Source: Eucalyptus grandis (Eukaryota > Streptophyta > Magnoliopsida > Myrtales > Myrtaceae). Taken from it: 64,000 bases of DNA. The stretch covers positions 20,886,520 through 20,950,519 of the forward strand of contig NC_052615.1 of assembly GCF_016545825.1 (NCBI RefSeq), written 5' to 3'. Shown here piece by piece: positions 56,782 to 64,000 of this stretch; the first letter of the stretch is position 1; every line of letters starts with the position of its first letter. The position numbers and the translations under genes were made by a program. The notes below the pieces were generated by a model that saw nothing but the letters and a program-made list of their open reading frames with translations, did not search any database and had not been told where the DNA came from.

Positions 56782-59700
56782 AATCAGTATAAAATAAAAT
56801 AAAAGAGATCCAAGTGTAGGCACATCCCGATTTTTTCTACCCTCGCTGTGTATTGGTGATTTTAATGAAATTTTACACCACTGGGAGAAGGTGGGTAAAC
56901 GAGCACCAGAGCAATATCGGTTGCACTCCTTTAGAGAATTATTACACGACTGTGCTTTGATGGATCTCAAAACTAAGGGATGTGCCTACACTTGGGTGAA
57001 TAATAGGAGTGGTGAGGAAGTGGTTAAGGAGAGGATTGATCATGCATTATGCACTATGGACTGGCGATTAACCTATCCGGAAGCTGAAGTTCATGCTTTA
57101 CCTGGCTTAGGGTCGGATCATTGTCCACTAATCTTAAACACACATCTCAGATTAATCAGGGGGAGGAAGAAGTTTACCTTTGAATCCTATTGGCTTCAAG
57201 ATGCTGAATGCCACAGGGTGATTTTAGATGCTTGGCCTCTGACTCAAATAACCCATTTACCATCTCTCAGAAGCTTCGGAAGACAATTGCTGCACTGGCC
57301 CAATGGAGCAAACAGAAGTATACCGCTGGTCATCATCAACTAAACACCTTAAAGCAGCAACTTCAGCATCATATCAATCAACCTGTTTGTGATTACAACA
57401 GAAATCAGGTTAACTCGCCAAAGGCACAAATTCATAATATATGGCTACAAGAGATGCACTACTGGGCGATGCGTTCTAGGATCAATTGGATGCGGTGGGC
57501 CAAAAAAAATACTAAATTCTTTCATGCAACTACAATACAACGGTGGAAACGAAATACCATCAACATGTTGAAGGATGGAAATGAGCAGTGGATACGAGAG
57601 CCACTTCAGGTAAGGAACATGACAACTACTTTCTTTCAAAATTTGTATACTTCAGCTGGATAAAGAGACTATGGACCTACTTTATCACAATGCCCTAGAG
57701 TTGTGACAGCCATAATGAACACCCAATTAACTGCTGAAGTTACAAGAGAGGAAGTCAAGACAACGATATTTCAACTTGGAGCCACCAAAGCGCCAGGACT
57801 CGATGGCCTAAATGGTCTTTTTTTATCATAATCATTGGGATATTATACATGATGATGTGTTTAATGCGGTGCAACTTTTTTCACTACTAGAGTGATGCCT
57901 GCAGAGATTAAACGAACCGAAATCTATCTGATACCTAAAGTACCCAGCCCGGAGAGGTTAGATCAATTTCGACCCATCAACTTATGCAATTTATCTATAA
58001 GATTATTTGAAATGTTTTGGCGAATCAATTGAAAACTTGCCTTCCTGAGTTGATTTCCACAGAGCAAAGTGCTTTTGTCTCAGGGCGACAAATACAAGAC
58101 AATATATTGATAGTTCAAGAGGTATTACATCAATTCAGGATTCGCACCAGAAAGAAGAAATTCCAGGCAATCCTAAAGTTGGATATGAAGAAAGCCTATG
58201 ACAGGATCGAATGGGGTTTTTTGGAAGCTTATCTTCGCCAAATTGGGTTTCGGGATAGATGGGTGCTTTGGCTGATGCAATGCGTAATGACAACTTCTCT
58301 CAGCGTAAAGTTAAATGGCGAAGCCCTACCATATTTCAAACCTACAAAGGGAATCAGACAGGGCGATCCTCTCTCACCTCACCTATTCATCCTCGTGGCT
58401 AATATGCTATCCACCCTCATCCACCAAGTTGTCGCTATGGGCCATTTACGGGGTATAAAACTAAACAGGTGTTGTCCTACTCTATCGCATTTATTTTTTG
58501 CTGATGATGCCATTTTTTTCCTCGATGGTAGCACCCGGGAGTGTCAAAATTTAGCAAACATCCTTAATCAGTATTGTATAGCCACAGGGCAAGAAATTAA
58601 TAGAAATAAATCAGGTCTGTACCTAAGTAAATGCTGCCCTGACCCTCTTAAGATAAACATGGCGAGTGAATTAAGGATGCCAATTCTAGACAAAACAGGC
58701 AAGTATCTAGGCATTCCTTCTTATTGGGGCTCATCTAAGAGAGATATGTTTGCTTGGATCCTAGGACGGGTAAATACTAAGCTGGAAGGATGGAAAGAAA
58801 GTCTAATTTCCAAAGGTGGGAAGGAGATTCTTTTGAAATTGGTGGTTTCAAGATTTACCGCAGTATGCAATGTCGATTTTTAAGGTTCCTGTCTCTATTT
58901 GTAAGGCTGTTGAACAAAAAATAGCTCGGTTCTAATGGCAAAACAATGGCAAGAAATAGGGGATTCATTGGAAGAGCTGGGATATTCTAAAAGAGAGGAA
59001 AGACAATGGAGAACTAGGTTTCAGAGACCTACAAACTTTTAATAAAGCTCTTTTGGGAATGCAAGCTTGGCGACTCTTCCAACACCCATCATCTTTGTGG
59101 AGTAGAATTTTTAAAGCTTTATACTTCCAAAATACAACATTTTGGCATGCTAATAAGGGGTTTAAACCATCATGGGGATGGTAGAGCATTTTGTTAGGAC
59201 GAGATTCTATTATCAAGAAGCTTCGTTGGTTAGTAGGTAATGGCCAAAACATCAAAGTCAGAGAGGACAACTGGTTATCTATGGGAATTTTAGGTGGCCC
59301 AGAGCCTAGAGAGGAACCTCACACAGTTGTAGGTTTTATTATCCCAAATCAGAATGAGTGGAATGTTCAGTTACTCAACATTTCTTTCAAGGAACACATA
59401 GTTAACGAAATACTGACTATTAAGATGTGGCCAGCATCTACTGAGGACAAACTCTTATGGACAGGGATAGAAGATGGCCAGTATACTGTTAAGAGTGCCT
59501 ATAATATCATCAAACAAGCAACATCAACGCAGGTAATTTCTCGCGCATCCACTTCCTATCAGACAACAAGAAAATTATGGCAGCAGATATGGAAAACCAA
59601 AACAGCCCCCAAGATTCGCACTTTCCTCTGGTCAATTTGTCAAAACGCATTACCTACCAAAGCTAATCTATACCGACGAAGCATTACCCCAGACCCACTA

Positions 59701-60611
59701 TGGACACTCTGCTCTACACACTTACCTAAAACCACAGAGCACCTATTTCTGTTTTGCCCCTGGACCTAGCACATTTGGAATCACCCCCAAAGTGCACGTT
59801 ACCATCACAAACTACAACACAAACCGTATCGACTCTTGGCTTGCTAACCTACTTGCACAGAAGGCAAACGTACCTGAGTTTGAGATAATTGTAGCACTCC
59901 TATGGCAGCTGTGGAAAGCTCGGAATGGTTTCATCTTTCGCCACCACCAGACCAACCCGAACCACTTTGTTGACACGGTTCTCGCTTCTGCTCAACTCCA
60001 ACTTCGGACTCAGCCACAACAACCCAGCAGACGTCCTTTGCTGAACCCCATCCGCACCTAGATCCCGCCCCAAGAAGGCACCATCAAGATTAATTTTGAC
60101 AGAGCTTTTTCTATCGCCACTCAAATGGGTGCGATCGCTAGTATTGCTCACGATCATACAGGCCGATTGATCGGCGGCTTTACCCGAAGTGTTCCTGCAA
60201 CATCAGCGCTTCAGACCAAGTTTCAAGCTATGCTACTCACCCTCAAGAACCTCTCAGCACAAGGAAATACTTGCTCCCACCTTTTGCTGGAGACCGATAG
60301 CCTCATTCTCGCTGAAGTAATCAACCGCGAACGTCGGCCGCCATGGGAATGCCGCACCCTTTTCGCCGAAATTGACAATGCTCTATCCTATTTTAGTAAC
60401 CTCACGCTGCAACATTGCTGAAGAGAGGCAAATGCCCTAACCGACTGGGCCACAAAGGCCCACGGATGTGGGTCTCTATCACCGAATTGGGCTACAAGCC
60501 CACCTCAAGCTATGCTAGATTTGCTTTGTAATGAAGCCCTTCTAATGGGCTCTTCCTTTTTCCAACGTAAATGGAAATATATTCTCTTTTCCAACCAAAA
60601 AAAAAAAAAAA
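56782..60611 (+). mobile_element. LINE3: 5'-truncated plant L1 LINE
   Basis: Plus-strand non-LTR element ending in a poly-A of about 18 bases (60596-60614) and flanked by a target duplication. It starts inside the endonuclease domain (LCIGDFNEILHHWEKVGKRA from about 56845), so ORF1 and the front of ORF2 are missing, as is common for LINEs. About 55 bp between the left target duplication and the first recognisable LINE codon (56782-56838) is of unclear origin and could be filler added at the 5' junction. Confidence 0.9.
56838..60480 (+). pseudogene. LINE3 ORF2 remnant: endonuclease, RT, zf-RVT, RNase H
   Basis: Endonuclease C-terminal half (56845-57340; HALCTMDWRLTYPEAEVHAL, GSDHCPL). RT (about 57740-58880) carries [40 protein letters not shown] and the catalytic [12 protein letters not shown]. 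The zf-RVT region (59191-59790) has APKIRTFLWSICQNALPTKA. RNase H (60070-60480) has KINFDRAF, LLETDSLILAEV and NALTDWATKAHG, so the acidic residues are present. Frame breaks occur near 57230, 57660, 57830, 58000, 58850, 59185, 59765 and 60060. It is dead, but less decayed in RT than LINE1. Confidence 0.88.
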
Positions 60612-60627
60612 AAAGATCCAAATGTTC

Positions 60628-61337
60628 TTTACGAGTTCGTAGTTTATGAATTTTCAAAATTTAATCATCTGCAATTTGTTAATCTACAGTAATCGTCCTA
60701 GTGTCACAATAATAACTCTGTAGCTACACCTAGTTGAACTTAGTACTTTGAAAAATATATTGACCTAGCCGGTAAACTCCCATATGAATGAAAATGTAAA
60801 TAACTGGAAAGTATGGATGTCCCCCACGGCTTTACTATCCATAAGTCTTACGATTTTGATTAAGACTTGTTAATCTTCGAATTACTAAGACTCGTTCCTT
60901 CATTATTTTTAGATTCAACTCCAGTTTTTGTCCAATTTTGTGCTCAATTTTCTAATAGACTTTGACCTAGTAAATTATCTCATACTATATAGCTCATTAG
61001 CTATCAAATTGAAGCTTAGATGTCAACAACATTTCATTAGTTGATCATTTCTCATAATTTCAAAGTTATCTAAGACAAATCTTGTAAAAACAGAGAGGTC
61101 CTCACAAGTATTCCGAATTTCCAGAAATCTCTAACATGTATCTAAGAAGCTTAGAAATCATACTCCAAGAAGCTTAGAACACTCACAAACAACATCATCA
61201 AATATCATGAACAATCGTCACAGCACATGAATGAATTTGAACTTCTTGGGTCAAAAATGAATTCAAATTCACTTTGATAATCCAATTGGAGCATACAAGA
61301 AGTTTAATCATCAAATTCAGAACCAAATCAAATCTTA
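60628..61337. other. Non-coding spacer between LINE3 and LINE4
   Basis: AT-rich sequence with no open frame of interest. It is the continuation of the pre-LINE3 flank. A short repeated phrase (cta.gaagcttagaa at about 61140 and 61164) is the only visible structure. Confidence 0.45.
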
Positions 61338-64000
61338 TTTTATTTTTTTGGTCTAAAAACAAAGACTTTCATTCAAGTACAACCAAAATTACAACCCATA
61401 GAAAGGGCATCAATACATAGCAAATCCATTAACATTTGGGGAGGTGAGGAAGCCCAATTTGGAGAAAGGGTGCCATGGCCATGGGCCTTAGCAACCCAAT
61501 CCGCTGTGGCGTTTGCTTCCCTTTTGTAGTGCCAGAGTTGGAGTTGGGAAAAGCCAAGAATCAAAGCTGCAGCATCGGTGACCAGCGCTCGACAGCCCCA
61601 CGGCGGAAGGCTTCGATCGTTGAAGATCTCCACAAGCGTTAACAATCAGACTCGATAATGAGGTTAGCATCATCCTGTCCTCGATCTAGCAAATAAGTAA
61701 GAGCGAAAATTAGGGCTTGAATCTCACTTTGCAGCGAGGGGAAGATGCGCTCGAACCATACTGGTGTATCTGTTGATTAAAGTATCGATATGATCTCTAC
61801 AAATACATGCAATGGCACCCATTTGATTCGTCATGGGAAAAGCCCCATTGATGTTGACCTTGATACCACCTTGATTCGGAGGAATCCACACTTGATTAGG
61901 GTTTAGAAGATCTTGTTCTGCATCTATCGGTTGCCACATCGTGCTGCTGTTCAACTTTGCATTTGTGAGCGCCAGATCCACCAGCTGTTCGGGATTGGTA
62001 CGTTGGTGTCGAAAAGTGAAGTGATTCCACGCCTTCCATATCTGCCAAAGGATGGATGCTATGATCTCCATTATAGGTAAGTCTGACTGATTTTCAATTA
62101 TATCTTCCAACCACAATCCATTATGTGCCTTCTTAAGGTTGAGTTATCAATTTGCACACTTGAATGAGACCATATGTTTTGCATCCATGGGCAAAATAAG
62201 AAAATATGTTCAGTTGTTTCTGGTGTGTGTGATGAACATAACTGACATGATGGGTCTTGAATGATGTTTCACCGAAATAGGTTGTCCTTAGTAGATAGAG
62301 CGTTCTAACATAATGACCATAAGAAAACTCGAATCTTTGGGGCCGCCTTTAGTTTCCAGATTTGTCGCCAGAGATGGGTCGAAGGCTGATATGAGGATGA
62401 GGCTTCATTTCTGTTCTTTCTGTGGTATGAATTTCTGAGATTATGGTAGGCACTTTTAACTGAGTATATACCTGTTTGTGTGCCTGTCCAAATGATTTGA
62501 TCCATGGTAGAAACAAGGCTTAACGGAATGGCTATAATCTCCTCCATTGTTTGGTAGTCGAAATTGTTTCTTAGAAGAGGAATATTCCAGACGTTAGCAT
62601 CTCGAATTATAAATCCAACAATCTATTCTGGCTCTCCTCTAGGCGCTAGGCCATCAATAATGCCCCTGGCGAGCCATTTATCATCATGTATGTTAATCTT
62701 CTACCCATCACCAACAAACCACTATAGCTTGTCTAGGACAGTATCTCTACCTATAATTAAACTCTGCCATCCCCAAGAAGAATTATTGCCCTTTCCTGCA
62801 TTCTAGAATCTACCATAATGAAAATAAAGACCCTTAAAAACTCTACACCATAAAGATGAGGGATTTTGGAAAAGCCTCTAGGCTTGCTTTCCTAATAAGG
62901 CTTTGTTAAAAGTTAGAAGATCTCGAAAACCAAGCCCCCTTTGAGCTTCCATTCTTTGAGGAGATCCTATGCCCTCCAATGAATGCCTGATCTAGTACTA
63001 TTGTTTTGCCACCAGAATTTTGCTATTCTACGTTCAATAAACTGACATATAGAAATAGGAAGTTTGAATATGGACATGGCGTATTGCGGGAGTGCCTGCA
63101 CTACAACTTTTATAGGATTTCCTTACCTCCTTTAGACATAATATGCTCTTTCCATCATTCAAGCTTCACATTTACCCAACCCAGAATCCAAGCAAATATG
63201 TCTTTTTTGGAAAACCCCCATTCAGATGGGATGCCCAAATATTTCCCTACCCTTTCAAGCACAAGAACTCTTAATTCTGCAGCCAAATTCTGTTTTAAAA
63301 TAAAGGGGCAATCTCGACTATAGAAGAGTCCTGATTTGTTTCTATTCACTGCCTGACTTGTTGCAACACAATACTGGTTTAAAATATTCGCTAGTTGCTG
63401 GCATTCTAGGGTTCGTCCATCTAAGAAAAATATTGCATCATCCGCAAAAAATAGATGGGAAAGTGTAGGGCACCACCTATTGAGTTTAATTCCTCTGAGG
63501 GTTTCGGAGTCAACAGCTTGTTAGATAAGAGTAGATAAGATGTTAGCTAATAGGATGAACATATATGGAGAAAGAGGATCTCCCTATCTTCACCCCCTTG
63601 TTGGATGAAATTATGGCAACGGTTCACCATTTAATTTAACACTGAAAGTTGCCATGGTAATGCATTGCATCACCCACCTTACCCATTGATCATGAAAGCC
63701 CAGTTTTTTAAGATAGGCCTCTAGAAAATCCCACTCTACCCGATTATAGGCTTTCTGCATATCTAATTTTAAAACTACCTGAAATTTTTTCTTTCTTTTC
63801 TTGACTTTAAGCTGATGAAGGACCTCCTACACAACTAGAATATTATCTTGTATTTGTCTACTTGTGACAAAAGCACTATGTTCTGTTGAAATCAATTCAG
63901 GTAGCCACGTCTTTAGTTGGTTTGCCAGCACTTTTGAAATGATTTTATATATAAAATTGCAGAGACTAATGGGTCTATATTGTTCTAACCTTTCTAGGTG
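61338..64000 (-). mobile_element. LINE4: plant L1 LINE, running off the window
   Basis: Minus-strand non-LTR element whose 3' end is marked by a T-rich run at about 61338-61352. RNase H, zf-RVT and RT follow toward higher coordinates, and the element continues past 64000, so its 5' end and target duplication cannot be assessed. It lies tail-to-tail with LINE3 at a distance of about 730 bp. Confidence 0.87.
61373..64000 (-). pseudogene. LINE4 ORF2 remnant: RT, zf-RVT, RNase H (partial)
   Basis: From right to left on the minus strand, the RT includes KLDMQKAYNRVEWDFLEAYL (about 63775-63715) and the catalytic FADDAIFFL (about 63450-63420). The RT thumb is at 63349-63155 (ILERVGKYLGIPSEWGFSKK-like). 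The zf-RVT part is at about 62550-62300 (KLKAAPKIRVFLWSLC). RNase H is at 62116-61373, with KVNINGAF (first Asp replaced by Asn), then NATADWVAKAHG near 61510-61475. Stops and frameshifts (for example near 63520, 63590, 62570 and 61745) make it inactive. The 5' part lies outside the window. Confidence 0.85.

Noticed and set aside
1..64000. tRNA, rRNA or organellar insert
   Set aside because: No cloverleaf with a T-loop box, no rRNA core words and no plastid gene were recognised on reading through. The only tRNA-related site is the Copia primer-binding site.

Overview
This is plant nuclear DNA, almost certainly from a dicot: it has AT-rich intergenic sequence, plant introns, long-LTR retrotransposons, plant L1-type LINEs with an RNase H domain, and TIR-domain immunity genes (the N-terminal domain of TNL receptors, absent from grasses). 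The TIR sequences (membrane-anchored, with an intron right after an I-A-N-G motif) remind me of the TIR/TNL clusters of woody Myrtaceae such as Eucalyptus. That placement is an inference; no species can be named from the sequence alone.

The backbone is a four-fold tandem segmental array (U1 about 700-11230, U2 11231-14445, U3 30425-45900, U4 45901-54365). In + strand order each unit carries a conserved non-coding block, the 3' part of an old Ty1/Copia element, TIR gene A and TIR gene B (both minus strand), and a shared upstream segment. U2 and U4 keep open, near-identical A/B pairs. U3 has a nonsense codon in B, plus frameshifts and an internal duplication in A. U1 has only a fragment of A, because a deletion fused the middle of A to sequence upstream of B. 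In both U2 and U4 the B and A exons can be spliced in phase into one 408-residue TIR-TIR protein without NB-ARC or LRR. This is the most interesting hypothesis in the window.

Most of the rest is transposon. Four plant L1 LINEs are present: LINE1 5058-10880 (minus, nearly full length, 19-bp target duplication), LINE2 about 20653-28280 (minus, 5' truncated, split by a solo LTR), LINE3 56782-60611 (plus, 5' truncated, target duplication) and LINE4 about 61338 to the window end (minus). There is one complete but dead Ty1/Copia element (31023-36540, LTRs of about 240 bp, PBS and polypurine tract). Three long TG...CA segments with 5-bp target duplications look like solo LTRs: 23369-26268, 39769-43093 and 48304-52188. 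The last two belong to one family, lie in opposite orientation, and interrupt the same Copia relic at different points in U3 and U4. A MITE-like element with arms of about 195 bp lies at 18471-19115.

Between U2 and U3 lies an unrelated block of about 16 kb (14446-30424). It holds microsatellites, a 199-bp tandem duplication, the MITE, a duplicated non-coding unit of about 860 bp hit by LINE2, and a frameshifted CONSTANS-like B-box gene fragment (about 28757-29080).

I see no rRNA, tRNA or CRISPR. Host coding potential is limited to the TIR pairs in U2 and U4. Exon models are read by eye from ORFs, splice signals and comparison between units; no database or alignment program was used.
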